From: Clostridia bacterium
GTDB lineage: Bacteria; Bacillota; Clostridia; Oscillospirales; Acutalibacteraceae
DNA length: 64,000 nucleotides
NCBI GenBank assembly: GCA_017428525.1
Contig: JAFRQQ010000022.1
Location: forward strand, 1 to 64,000
Direction of reading: 5' to 3'
In this document: positions 49,772 through 58,779 of the stretch, one piece after another
How positions within the stretch are numbered: the first letter of the stretch is position 1
Layout of the letters: the number at the start of each line of letters is the position of its first letter
Translations under genes and position numbers: made by a program
Notes under the pieces: model-generated
Database searches by the model: none
What the model was told of the DNA's origin: nothing
Seen by the model: the letters and a program-made list of their open reading frames with translations, nothing else

Positions 49772-52258
49772 ATGAGTATACGAATTGCACTAGCAGGCAA
49801 CCCGAACAGCGGCAAAACCACGCTGTTCAACGCGCTCACCGGCTCCAACCAGTTCGTCGGCAACTGGCCGGGCGTCACGGTGGAGAAAAAGGAAGGCAAG
49901 CTGAAAAAGCACGACGACGTCACGATCACCGACCTGCCCGGCATTTATTCGCTGTCCCCCTACACGCTGGAGGAAGTGGTCGCCAGAAACTATCTGATCG
50001 GCGAGCGGCCGGACGCCATTCTGAATATCATCGACGGCACGAATCTGGAGCGCAATCTCTATCTGACCACGCAGCTCACGGAGCTGGGCATCCCCGTGGT
50101 GCTGGCCATCAACATGATGGACGTGGTCCGCAAAAACGGCGATAAGATCGACACGGTGTCGCTCGGCAGGCAGCTCGGCTGCACGGTGACGGAGATTTCC
50201 GCGCTGAAGGGCGACGGTGTCGCAGAAGCGGCGCAGGCCGCGATCAAAGCGGCGACGAACGCAAAAACCGTGCCGATGCACACCTTTTCCGGCCCGGTGG
50301 AGCACGCGCTGGCTCACATTGAGGAGGCCGTGGTCCACGATCTGCCGGAGGAGCAGCAGCGCTGGTATGCCATCAAGGTGTTCGAGCGGGACGACAAGGT
50401 ACTGGAAAAACTGAATATCCCCGCCGATACGCTGGCGCATATCGAAAAGGATATCGCCGCCGCGGAGGAAGAGCTGGACGACGACGCCGAAAGCATCATC
50501 ACCAACGAGCGCTATATTTATATCGCCGAGCTGATCAAATCCTGCTATAAAAAGAAAAACAAGGGCAGCCTGACCACGTCGGACAAAATCGACAAGGTGG
50601 TCACGAACCGCTGGCTGGGCCTGCCCATCTTTGCCGCCGTCATGTTCCTCGTGTACTGGATCGCCATGGTGGCTGTGGGCGCGCCCGCCACCGACTGGGC
50701 GAACGACGGTCTGTTCGGGGACGGCTGGCATCTGTTCGGCATCGGCAGCAGTGCGTATGGGGAAGTTGATGAAGCATACAGCGACGCGCTGAACGCGGTG
50801 CAGGCGTTTACGGACATCGATCCCGAGGCGGAGGACTTCGACGAGGCGGCCGCAAAAGCGGCGCTGGCGGCGTTCGTCCCCGCGGAATCAAGCGCCGCGG
50901 TGGATGTGGAGGATGAGGAGACGCTGGAGGTCACCACGCTGACCGCCTACGCTGACGCGATCCCCGCGGACGCGGACATGGACGAAACCGTTGGCACGAC
51001 CTTCACGGAAGCGAAGCAGTATTTTGCAGAACGCGGCTTTGACGCGCCCGATCCCGCCGACTACGGCGTGTGGGTGCCCGGCGTGCCCGTGCTGATCGGC
51101 AATCTGCTGGAAAAGGTCCACGCCGCGGACTGGCTGCAGGGCCTGATCCTGGACGGCATCGTGGCCGGCGTGGGCGCGGTGCTCGGCTTTGTGCCGCAGA
51201 TGCTGGTGCTGTTTTTGATGTTGGCGTTTTTGGAGGCCTGCGGCTACATGGCGCGCATCGCCTTCGTGCTGGACCGTATCTTCCGCAAATTCGGCCTGTC
51301 CGGCAAATCCTTCATCCCCATGCTCATCGGCGTGGGCTGCGGCGTGCCCGGCATCATGGCCAGCCGCACCATTGAGAACGAACGCGACCGCCGCATGACG
51401 ATCATGACCACGACCTTCATCCCCTGCGGCGCAAAGGTGCCGTTCATCGCGATGATTGCCGGCGCGATCTTCGGCGGCTCCGCGTGGATTTCCACCTCCG
51501 CCTATTTCATCGGCATGGCGGCGATCGTGGTCTCCGGCATTATGCTGAAAAAGACGAAGATGTTCGCGGGCGAACCCGCGCCCTTCGTCATGGAGCTGCC
51601 GGCCTATCACTGGCCGACCCTCGGCAACGTGCTGCGCAGCATGTGGGAGCGCGGCTGGTCCTTCATCAAGAAGGCTGGCACGATCATCCTGCTTTCCACG
51701 ATCCTCGTGTGGTTCACCTCGTACTTCGGCTTCACCGCCGACGGCTTCCGCATGCTGACGGAGGAGGAGCTTGATCAGTCGATCCTCGCGCGCATCGGCA
51801 GCCTGATCGCTTGGATCTTTATCCCGCTCGGCTGGGGCACCTGGCAGGCGGCGGTGGCCTCCATCACCGGCCTTGTGGCCAAGGAAAACATTGTGGGCAC
51901 CATGGGCATTCTCTACGGCGGCGGCGAGCAGACCGCCTGGCAGGCGCTGCACGCGGCGTTCACGGGCGTGACCGGCTTCTCCTTCCTCGTGTTCAACCTG
52001 CTGTGCGCACCCTGCTTTGCGGCCATCGGCGCCATCAAGCGTGAAATGAACAACGCCAAATGGACCTGGTTCGCCATTGCCTATCAGTGCGGCTTTGCCT
52101 ACGCGGTTTCCCTGTGCATCAACCAGATCGGCGGCATTTTCACCGGCAACTTCAACGTGATCGGCTTTATATGCGCGCTGGCGGTCATCGCCGGTATGGC
52201 GTATATGCTCTTCTTCCGCAAATACAAGGAAGCGACCAAGCTGACAAAGAAGGTTTAA
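49772..52258 (+). CDS. feoB: Ferrous iron transporter FeoB with acidic insertion
   Basis: The protein has 828 residues from ATG 49772 (GGAACGCGGGAG upstream). An N-terminal GTPase domain (G1 GNPNSGKTT 9-17; DLPG; G4 NMMD) and a helical GDI domain precede the membrane domain with two Gate motifs (FIPMLIGVGCGVPGIMASR; the other near the C-terminus, with FNLLCAPCFA). Unlike most FeoB proteins, an Asp/Glu-rich insertion of about 130 residues (about 305-435) lies between the first membrane helix and the rest. It imports Fe2+; it works with the two FeoA proteins and the Cys-rich protein encoded next. Confidence 0.96.
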   Translation: MSIRIALAGNPNSGKTTLFNALTGSNQFVGNWPGVTVEKKEGKLKKHDDVTITDLPGIYSLSPYTLEEVVARNYLIGERPDAILNIIDGTNLERNLYLTTQLTELGIPVVLAINMMDVVRKNGDKIDTVSLGRQLGCTVTEISALKGDGVAEAAQAAIKAATNAKTVPMHTFSGPVEHALAHIEEAVVHDLPEEQQRWYAIKVFERDDKVLEKLNIPADTLAHIEKDIAAAEEELDDDAESIITNERYIYIAELIKSCYKKKNKGSLTTSDKIDKVVTNRWLGLPIFAAVMFLVYWIAMVAVGAPATDWANDGLFGDGWHLFGIGSSAYGEVDEAYSDALNAVQAFTDIDPEAEDFDEAAAKAALAAFVPAESSAAVDVEDEETLEVTTLTAYADAIPADADMDETVGTTFTEAKQYFAERGFDAPDPADYGVWVPGVPVLIGNLLEKVHAADWLQGLILDGIVAGVGAVLGFVPQMLVLFLMLAFLEACGYMARIAFVLDRIFRKFGLSGKSFIPMLIGVGCGVPGIMASRTIENERDRRMTIMTTTFIPCGAKVPFIAMIAGAIFGGSAWISTSAYFIGMAAIVVSGIMLKKTKMFAGEPAPFVMELPAYHWPTLGNVLRSMWERGWSFIKKAGTIILLSTILVWFTSYFGFTADGFRMLTEEELDQSILARIGSLIAWIFIPLGWGTWQAAVASITGLVAKENIVGTMGILYGGGEQTAWQALHAAFTGVTGFSFLVFNLLCAPCFAAIGAIKREMNNAKWTWFAIAYQCGFAYAVSLCINQIGGIFTGNFNVIGFICALAVIAGMAYMLFFRKYKEATKLTKKV

Positions 52259-52291
52259 GCGACCGAAAACCCGACGAAAGGAAGCGATCTT

Positions 52292-52465
52292 ATGCTTGCA
52301 TGGCTGGCGGCAAATCTCGCCAATCTTCTGATCGTCGCGCTGCTCCTTGCCGTCGTGACGCTGATCATCGTCAGACTGGCAAAGAATAAAAAGCGCGGAA
52401 CGACCGCCTGCGGCTGCGGCTGCGCAAACTGCGCGATGCGCGACGCCTGCCACCCGAAGTCGTAA
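52292..52465 (+). CDS. FeoB-associated Cys-rich membrane protein
   Basis: The protein has 57 residues: one membrane helix (about 10-28), then a basic patch (KNKKRG) and a Cys-rich cytoplasmic tail (ACGCGCANCAMRDACHPKS, six Cys). This matches the small FeoB-associated family that follows feoB in many anaerobes and may bind incoming iron. A GAAAGGAAG site lies upstream. It is the last gene of the feo operon. Confidence 0.9.
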   Translation: MLAWLAANLANLLIVALLLAVVTLIIVRLAKNKKRGTTACGCGCANCAMRDACHPKS

Positions 52466-52504
52466 CCGCGCGGGCGGACGGAATACAAAAGGAATATTTA
52501 TTTG

Positions 52505-52540
52505 CGGCGTCGGGGTCCGGACCCCGGCGCCGTGTGCTTT
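52505..52540 (+). terminator. Terminator of the feo operon
   Basis: GGCG-CGGGGTCC pairs with GGACCCCG-CGCC (52505-52531), followed after GTGTGC by TTTTTT. Confidence 0.75.
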
Positions 52541-52670
52541 TTTCACATTGCGCCGCCCCGAAACGCGCAAATCCGTCGGCGATCCCGCCGGCAAACGGTG
52601 CGGAATGCCCCGCCGGGGACAAAAATCCGGGACGGAACGAAAAAAAACCGCCGAAATTTTAAAATAACGC

Positions 52671-52699
52671 TTTACACTTTGCGTGAAATACAGTATTAT
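52671..52699 (+). promoter_or_regulatory. Promoter of the pyrH-frr unit
   Basis: TTTACA (52671-52676), a 17-base spacer and TATTAT (52694-52699), about 44 bases before the pyrH start. Confidence 0.7.
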
Positions 52700-52742
52700 A
52701 AATATATGTGTGATTCCAATACTAGATAAAGGCGGTGTTTTT

Positions 52743-53453
52743 ATGCAACCGGTATATCACCGGATCCTGCTCAAGCTCAGCGGCGAGGTGCTTGCGGGCG
52801 AGCACGGGCACGGATTCGATTTTGACACGATCAACGCCGTGTGCGCGGCGGTGCGCGACCTGACCGAAAACGGCGTGCAGGTCGGCCTCGTCGTGGGCGG
52901 CGGCAACTTCTGGCGCGGCCGCTCCGGCGGCAGCATGGACCGCACGCGGGCCGATCACATCGGCATGCTTGCCACGATGATGAATTCCCTTGCGCTGGCG
53001 GATTCTCTCGAGCAGCTCGGCGTGCCCGTGCGCGTGCAGAGCGCGATCGAAATGCACCAGATCGCGGAGACCTATATCCGCAACCGTGCGGTGCGTCACC
53101 TCGAAAAGGGCCGCGTGGTCATCTTCGGCAGCGGCACCGGCAATCCCTTCTTCTCCACCGACACCTGCGCGGCGCTGCGCGCGGCGGAGATCAAGGCGGA
53201 TATCATTCTCAAGGCGACCAATGTGGACGGCGTGTTTGACAAGGATCCCAACAAGTTCCCCGACGCCGTGAAATATGACGTTGTCTCCCACACCGAGGTG
53301 CTCAAGAAGAACCTCAAGGTGATGGACGCCACGGCGGCTTCCCTCTGCCGTGACAACAATATACCCATTCTTGTGTTCAATTTGTCCGATCCGCAGAATA
53401 TCGTCCGCGCTGTGATGGGCGAGAATGTCGGAACGATCGTGAAGGAGGATTAA
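52743..53453 (+). CDS. pyrH: UMP kinase
   Basis: The protein has 236 residues from ATG 52743. An amino-acid-kinase fold: [13 protein letters not shown] (7-19), [14 protein letters not shown] (about 52-65), [16 protein letters not shown] (about 70-85), [16 protein letters not shown] (about 131-146). It phosphorylates UMP to UDP. Followed by frr after three bases. Confidence 0.97.
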   Translation: MQPVYHRILLKLSGEVLAGEHGHGFDFDTINAVCAAVRDLTENGVQVGLVVGGGNFWRGRSGGSMDRTRADHIGMLATMMNSLALADSLEQLGVPVRVQSAIEMHQIAETYIRNRAVRHLEKGRVVIFGSGTGNPFFSTDTCAALRAAEIKADIILKATNVDGVFDKDPNKFPDAVKYDVVSHTEVLKKNLKVMDATAASLCRDNNIPILVFNLSDPQNIVRAVMGENVGTIVKED

Positions 53454-53456
53454 TTT

Positions 53457-54011
53457 ATGGAAACCGTATTCAAAGTCACCGAGGAAAAAATGGGCAAAAC
53501 CGTCAAGCATCTGACCGCCGATTACGCGGCGCTGCGCGCGGGCCGTGCGAATCCCGCCGTGCTCGACAAGATCCGCGTGGATTACTACGGCACGCCCACG
53601 CCGATCAACCAGATGGCCGCCGTCTCCGTTTCCGAGGCGCGCATCCTGAGCATTCAGCCCTGGGACGTTTCCACGCTGCACCCGATCGAGAAGGCGATCC
53701 AGGCCTCCGATATCGGCATCAATCCGCAGAATGACGGCCGCGTGATCCGCCTGATCTTCCCGCAGCTGACCGAGGAACGCCGCAAGGAGCTGTGCAAGGA
53801 CGTCAAGAAGATGGCCGAGGAAGCCCGCGTGGCGATCCGCTCCATCCGCCGCGACGGCATCGACAAGGTCAAGAAGATGGAAAAGGCCTCCGAGATCACG
53901 GAAGACGATCTGAAGGACGCCGAGAAAAAGCTGCAGGATTTCACGGATAAATATATCAAGGAAATCGACAAGGCAGCGGACGAAAAGGAAAAGGATATCA
54001 TGGCGATCTGA
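53457..54011 (+). CDS. frr: Ribosome recycling factor
   Basis: The protein has 184 residues, the usual length. Signatures [20 protein letters not shown] (about 27-46), [39 protein letters not shown] and [11 protein letters not shown] are clear. It releases ribosomes from mRNA after termination, with EF-G. GAAGGAGG lies in the end of pyrH. Confidence 0.98.
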   Translation: METVFKVTEEKMGKTVKHLTADYAALRAGRANPAVLDKIRVDYYGTPTPINQMAAVSVSEARILSIQPWDVSTLHPIEKAIQASDIGINPQNDGRVIRLIFPQLTEERRKELCKDVKKMAEEARVAIRSIRRDGIDKVKKMEKASEITEDDLKDAEKKLQDFTDKYIKEIDKAADEKEKDIMAI

Positions 54012-54023
54012 TCGCCATCGGTG

Positions 54024-54052
54024 GAAGGCGGAGCCGAAACTCCGCCTTCTTT
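54024..54052 (+). terminator. Stem-loop between frr and uppS
   Basis: GAAGGCGGAG (54024-54033) pairs perfectly with CTCCGCCTTC (54040-54049), followed by TTTCT. It may be a partial terminator that lowers read-through into the isoprenoid/lipid genes. Confidence 0.6.
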
Positions 54053-54071
54053 CTGCAACAGGAGAAGGATT

Positions 54072-54803
54072 ATGACTGAAACGGAACGTGCGCAGGTGCA
54101 TCTGCCGCGCCATATCGGCATCATCATGGACGGCAACGGGCGCTGGGCGAAGCAGCGCGGTCTCGAGCGCAGCGAGGGGCACCGGGCCGGCGCGAACACC
54201 TTCCGCCGCATCTGCGATTACGCGGCGGAGATCGGCATCGAATGCCTCACATTTTACGCATTCTCCACGGAGAACTGGAAGCGCCCGCCGCGGGAGGTCG
54301 CGGCGATCATGGATCTGTTTCGCGACTATCTGAAGGAGGCGCAGGAACGGGAGGCCGAAAACGCGCAGAAGGGCTTTCGCATCCGCTATATCGGCACGCG
54401 GGAGGGCCTCGCGCCGGATATTGTCGCCATGATCGAGCTGATCGAGCGGCAGTCCGCCGCGCAGACCGCCACGGTCGTCAACCTTGCGGTCAATTACGGC
54501 GGGCGGGATGAGATCGTGCACGCGGTGCGTGCGCTGGCCGCGCAGGTCGCCGCCGGCACGCTGCAGCCGGAGGAAATCACCGAGCAGATGATCGGCGAGC
54601 GGCTGTATACCGCCGGGCTGCCGGACCCGGATCTGATCATCCGGCCGAGCGGGGAGCTGCGGCTGTCCAACTTTCTGACCTGGCAGTCGGCCTATTCCGA
54701 GCTGTGGTTCTCCGATATTCTTTGGCCGGATTTCACGCCCGCGGATCTCGACCGCGCCATTTTTGATTACAACGAAAGAAACCGCCGGTTCGGCGGCGTT
54801 TGA
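54072..54803 (+). CDS. uppS: Undecaprenyl diphosphate synthase
   Basis: The protein has 243 residues from ATG 54072 (AGGAGAAGG upstream). Family motifs HIGIIMDGNGRWAKQRG (about 14-30), GHRAG (36-40), TFYAFSTENWKRP and RPSGELRLSNFLTWQSAYSE are present. Cis-prenyltransferase making the C55 carrier for peptidoglycan. Next to cdsA as in most Firmicutes. Confidence 0.98.
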   Translation: MTETERAQVHLPRHIGIIMDGNGRWAKQRGLERSEGHRAGANTFRRICDYAAEIGIECLTFYAFSTENWKRPPREVAAIMDLFRDYLKEAQEREAENAQKGFRIRYIGTREGLAPDIVAMIELIERQSAAQTATVVNLAVNYGGRDEIVHAVRALAAQVAAGTLQPEEITEQMIGERLYTAGLPDPDLIIRPSGELRLSNFLTWQSAYSELWFSDILWPDFTPADLDRAIFDYNERNRRFGGV

Positions 54804-54820
54804 TAAAGGGGGAAGTCCCT

Positions 54821-55690
54821 ATGAAGCAACGAATCATTACCGGCATCTCCGCCGCGCTGTTTGCCATCGGCTGCCTGGTGCTCACCGGCTTTGGCTTTTA
54901 CGCCTGGCTGAGCATCCCCATGGCGCTGCTCTCGGGCATTGCGGCCTATGAGGTGCTGAAGGTTTCCAAATGCAAAAACAAGGTGCTCACCGCGGTGGCG
55001 ATCGTATTTGCGGCGCTTGTGCCGTTTTATATCGCGTTTGACGTCGCGGACCGCATTCCGGTGCCCACGAGCGTGCTGCTGATCATCTATGTGCTGGCCG
55101 TGCTGATCATCATGCTGAAATTCTATGATGTGACGCGCTTCGAGCATGCGGCGCTCGCGCTCTTTGCCTCGATCGCGGTGCCGGCGGGGCTCTCGCTGCT
55201 CATTCAGCTTGTGCGCTTCTGCGGCGAGCGGCCGGCGCTGTTTCAGCGCTCCCACGCGGTGTTTTTCCTGCTTTGCGCGATGTTCGCCGCCTGGCTGAGC
55301 GATACCTATGCCTATTTCTTCGGCAGCAAATTCGGCAAGCATAAGATGACGCCGAAGATCAGCCCGAAGAAATCCTGGGAGGGCGCGATTGCCGGCGTGG
55401 TGCTCACAACTGTCAGCGGCCTGATCGCCTACGCGGTCTGCGCGCATTTCTATTTCCATCTGCCGACCGTGCGCTGGTGGATGGTCGCGCTGGGCATGCC
55501 CGTGCTCTGCGTGATGGGCATTTTCGGCGATCTTTCCGCCTCCGTGATCAAGCGGAATTTCGGCGAGAAGGATTTCGGCAATCTCTTCCCCGGTCACGGC
55601 GGCGTGCTGGACCGGATCGACAGCTTTCTCTTCACGCTCCCGACGACCTATGTGCTCGTGGTCGGCGTGACGGCGCTGTGCGGCGGCTGA
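54821..55690 (+). CDS. cdsA: Phosphatidate cytidylyltransferase
   Basis: The protein has 289 residues from ATG 54821, chosen because AAAGGGGG lies upstream. About eight membrane helices; the CdsA signature appears as SDTYAYFFGSKFGKHKMTPK, then ISPKKSWEGAIAG, and ends with GHGGVLDRIDSF. It makes CDP-diacylglycerol for phospholipid synthesis. Confidence 0.97.
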   Translation: MKQRIITGISAALFAIGCLVLTGFGFYAWLSIPMALLSGIAAYEVLKVSKCKNKVLTAVAIVFAALVPFYIAFDVADRIPVPTSVLLIIYVLAVLIIMLKFYDVTRFEHAALALFASIAVPAGLSLLIQLVRFCGERPALFQRSHAVFFLLCAMFAAWLSDTYAYFFGSKFGKHKMTPKISPKKSWEGAIAGVVLTTVSGLIAYAVCAHFYFHLPTVRWWMVALGMPVLCVMGIFGDLSASVIKRNFGEKDFGNLFPGHGGVLDRIDSFLFTLPTTYVLVVGVTALCGG

Positions 55691-55734
55691 GTCCGGCACG
55701 CGGCGCATAGAATCTACGGAAATGAGGCGAAGAC

Positions 55735-56508
55735 ATGACAGCTTCCTTATTCTTTAAAATGCTCACGGCGGCCGTGATGGCGCTGTTTACGGCGATTGGA
55801 GGTATTTTTGTGCCCGGAGAGAAAAAAGACATCTGCATGATCGCGCACCGCGGCTACAGCGGCGTCTATCATCAGAATACGGAGATTGCGTTTCAGAAGG
55901 CGGCGGAGCACGGCTCCGGCGGCGCGGAAACGGACGTGCGCGTGACGAAGGACGGCGTGTTCGTCGTCTGCCATAACGAGGAAGCCGTGCTCAAGGACGG
56001 CACGGAGCTGCTGATTGCCGAGCATACCTTCGAAGAGCTGACCGCGCAGCCGCTCAAGGCGCAGCGCCTGGGCGGGGATCAGTATCTCTGCACGTTCAAG
56101 CGTTATCTGGAGATCATGCGCGACAACAATATGATCTGCTTCATTGAACTCAAGGGCAGCTTCACCGAAGCGCAGGTGCGGGAGATGTTCACCATGGCCG
56201 ACGAAGTCTATGATCTCTCCAAATGCATCATGCAGTCCTTCGATTTTGACAATCTGATCCGCACGCATGAGGCGTTCCCGGAGCTCGGCATCATGCTGAC
56301 CTACGGCGGCAGCGATTCCAACTATGAACGCTGCTTTGAGTACGGATTCTCCATCGATACCGAATACACCGCGCTGACCGAGGAAATGGTGGAGGAATTC
56401 CACAGCCGCGGGCTGGAGGTCGCGGTCTGGACGGCGAACGATCCGCTCACGCTGGCCTACTGCAAATCCTTTGACGTGGATTATATCGAATCCGATTTCT
56501 TTGCATAA
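55735..56508 (+). CDS. Glycerophosphodiester phosphodiesterase-like protein
   Basis: The protein has 257 residues. A hydrophobic N-terminus (about 5-25) suggests membrane anchoring or export. A GDPD TIM barrel follows: AHRGYSGVYHQNTEIAF, GAETDVRVTKDGVFVVCHN and CFIELKG, ending with VWTANDP and DYIESDF. The usual HRG...ENT reads QNT, and the usual HD of the second motif reads HN. The two barrel His and the Glu/Asp of ETDV remain, so activity is possible. The gene sits between cdsA and dxr, where most relatives have nothing. Confidence 0.85.
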   Translation: MTASLFFKMLTAAVMALFTAIGGIFVPGEKKDICMIAHRGYSGVYHQNTEIAFQKAAEHGSGGAETDVRVTKDGVFVVCHNEEAVLKDGTELLIAEHTFEELTAQPLKAQRLGGDQYLCTFKRYLEIMRDNNMICFIELKGSFTEAQVREMFTMADEVYDLSKCIMQSFDFDNLIRTHEAFPELGIMLTYGGSDSNYERCFEYGFSIDTEYTALTEEMVEEFHSRGLEVAVWTANDPLTLAYCKSFDVDYIESDFFA

Positions 56509-56538
56509 TTCCGAAACGAGCATAAAGAAGGACGCACC

Positions 56539-57684
56539 ATGATACAGACACTTGCCATTCTCGGCTCGACCGGCTCCATCGGCACGCAGGCGCTGGATGT
56601 GGCGCGGCTGCACGGCATGACCGTGACCGCGCTGACCGCAAACAGCGACGTTGACCGGCTGGAAGCGCAGATCCGGGAATTTCATCCGCAGATGGCGGCG
56701 CTCGCGGACCCCGCGGCGGCCGCGACATTGAAAATCAAGGTGGCGGATACCGCTACGCAGGTGCTTTCCGGCCCGGCGGGCGTGCAGGCCTGCGCGGCCT
56801 GCGGCGCGCAGGCGGTGCTCAACAGCATTGTCGGCATCGCCGGTCTTGCGCCGACGCTGGCCGCCATCGGGGCGGGCAGCACGCTGGCGCTGGCAAACAA
56901 GGAAAGCCTGGTGACCGGCGGCAGGCTGGTCACGGCGGCGGCGCGCGCAAAGGGCGTTGCGATCCTGCCGGTGGACAGCGAGCATTCCGCCATTTTCCAG
57001 TCCCTGCAGGGCTGCGCCGACCACGCGCAGATCAAGCGTCTGCTGCTCACGGCCTCCGGCGGCCCGTTCTTCGGCAAGCAACGGGCGGAGCTGGTCAATG
57101 TGACGGCCGCGCAGGCGCTCAAACACCCGAACTGGAGCATGGGCGCGAAGATCACGATCGACTCCGCGACCATGATGAATAAAGGACTGGAGCTGATCGA
57201 GGCCGCGTGGCTGTTTGACATGCCTGCCGACCGCATCGAGATTCTGGTGCACCGGCAGAGCATTGTGCATTCGCTCGTGGAATTTGCCGATCATTCGGTG
57301 ATCGCGCAGCTGGGCGTACCCGATATGCGCATCCCGATCCAGTATGCCCTGACCTATCCCGACCGCGCGCCGAGCCCGGCCGCGCAGCTGGATCTGCTCT
57401 CCGCCGGCACGCTGACGTTTGAAGCGCCGGACGAGGAGACCTTCCCGTGCCTTGCGCTTTGCAGGCAGGCGTTCACGCTGGGCGGGCTGGTGCCTGCGGC
57501 GGCGAATGCGGCCAACGAGGCGGCGAACGCGATGTTCCGCGCGGGCAGGATCGGCTTCTATGATATCCCCCGCGCCGTGGAGCAGGCGATCGCGCTTGCG
57601 CCGACGGCCGCAGAGTATACGGCGGAGGACGTGTTCGAAACGGACGCCGAGATCCGCCGGCAGACAGAAAGGCTGTTTTTATGA
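56539..57684 (+). CDS. dxr: 1-deoxy-D-xylulose 5-phosphate reductoisomerase
   Basis: The protein has 381 residues. NADPH-binding GSTGSIGTQALDV (about 9-21), ANKESLVTGG (about 119-128), the substrate/metal motif PVDSEHSAIFQ (about 144-154) and LTASGGPFFG are clear. Second step of the MEP isoprenoid pathway. Overlaps rseP by four bases. Confidence 0.97.
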   Translation: MIQTLAILGSTGSIGTQALDVARLHGMTVTALTANSDVDRLEAQIREFHPQMAALADPAAAATLKIKVADTATQVLSGPAGVQACAACGAQAVLNSIVGIAGLAPTLAAIGAGSTLALANKESLVTGGRLVTAAARAKGVAILPVDSEHSAIFQSLQGCADHAQIKRLLLTASGGPFFGKQRAELVNVTAAQALKHPNWSMGAKITIDSATMMNKGLELIEAAWLFDMPADRIEILVHRQSIVHSLVEFADHSVIAQLGVPDMRIPIQYALTYPDRAPSPAAQLDLLSAGTLTFEAPDEETFPCLALCRQAFTLGGLVPAAANAANEAANAMFRAGRIGFYDIPRAVEQAIALAPTAAEYTAEDVFETDAEIRRQTERLFL

Positions 57685-58778
57685 AGATCCTACCGCTGAT
57701 TTCGATTGCCGCCGTCTGGAGCAAGGCGTGGCCGATCCTGGTTGCGATCCTGTTTTTCGGCGCGATCATCTTTTTCCATGAGCTGGGGCATTTTTCCTTT
57801 GCCAAGCTCTTCGACGTGCAGGTGGATGAATTCTCCATGGGCATGGGGCCGACGCTGCTCAAGCGCAAACGCGGCGAAACGCAGTATTCCCTGCGCCTGT
57901 TCCCGATCGGCGGCTATGTCAAGATGGAGGGCGAGGACGACGAGAGCGACAATCCGCGCGCCTTCTGCAACAAGCCGGCCTGGCAGCGGTTCATCATCGT
58001 TGCCGCGGGCGGCTGTGTCAACCTGCTGATCGGCCTGATCGTTGTGGCGATCATGCTCGCGCAGTCCGAACTGATCGGTCTGCCGGTCATCCGTGCGTTT
58101 GAGGAAAATGCCGTGAGCAGCAGCTACGGGCTGCAGGAGGGCGACCGGATCGTGAAGATCAACGACCGCCGGGTGTTTTCGGAATACGACATGAGCTTCC
58201 TCATGGCGCGCGACAAGGACGGCGTGATCGATTTTGTCGTCGAGCGCGACGGCGGGAAGATCAAGCTGGACGGCGTGAAATTCAACACCGAGACCCGTGA
58301 GGTCAACGGCAAGCAGAGGCTGACGATCATCTATGATTTCATTATTCTGGGCGTGGAGCCGACGGCGGGGAACGTGCTGAAGAACGCGCCGCTGGAATCC
58401 GTTTCGATCGCGCGGATCGTCTGGGTCAGCCTGTTCGATCTGGTGACCGGGCAGTACGGTCTGAGCGATCTCTCCGGCCCGATCGGCACGGTGTCCTATA
58501 TCGCCGAAGCCGCGCAGGTGGCGCAGCAGGAGACGGATTACACCTATCTGCTCACGCTCATGGCGCTGATCACGATCAACGTCGGCATCTTCAACCTGCT
58601 TCCGCTGCCCGCGCTGGACGGCGGACGCCTGATTTTCATTCTGATCGAAATGATCGCGCGCAAGCCCGTGCCGAAAAAATACGAGGGCTGGGTCCATGCC
58701 ATCGGCATGGTGCTGCTGCTCGCGCTGATGGCGGTCATCTGCTTCAGCGACATTCTGAAACTGATTCGGGGAACCTGA
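57681..58778 (+). CDS. rseP: RseP/RasP site-2 metalloprotease
   Basis: The protein has 365 residues and about four membrane helices. The zinc motif FFHELGHFSFAK (HExxH) lies near residues 30-41, a PDZ domain at about 125-200, and the second metal motif LLPLPALDGGRL near 303-314. It cuts anti-sigma factors and signal-peptide remnants inside the membrane. It could act on the anti-sigma-like protein at 5641-6330, but that is speculation. Confidence 0.96.
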   Translation: MKILPLISIAAVWSKAWPILVAILFFGAIIFFHELGHFSFAKLFDVQVDEFSMGMGPTLLKRKRGETQYSLRLFPIGGYVKMEGEDDESDNPRAFCNKPAWQRFIIVAAGGCVNLLIGLIVVAIMLAQSELIGLPVIRAFEENAVSSSYGLQEGDRIVKINDRRVFSEYDMSFLMARDKDGVIDFVVERDGGKIKLDGVKFNTETREVNGKQRLTIIYDFIILGVEPTAGNVLKNAPLESVSIARIVWVSLFDLVTGQYGLSDLSGPIGTVSYIAEAAQVAQQETDYTYLLTLMALITINVGIFNLLPLPALDGGRLIFILIEMIARKPVPKKYEGWVHAIGMVLLLALMAVICFSDILKLIRGT

Positions 58779-58779
58779 T

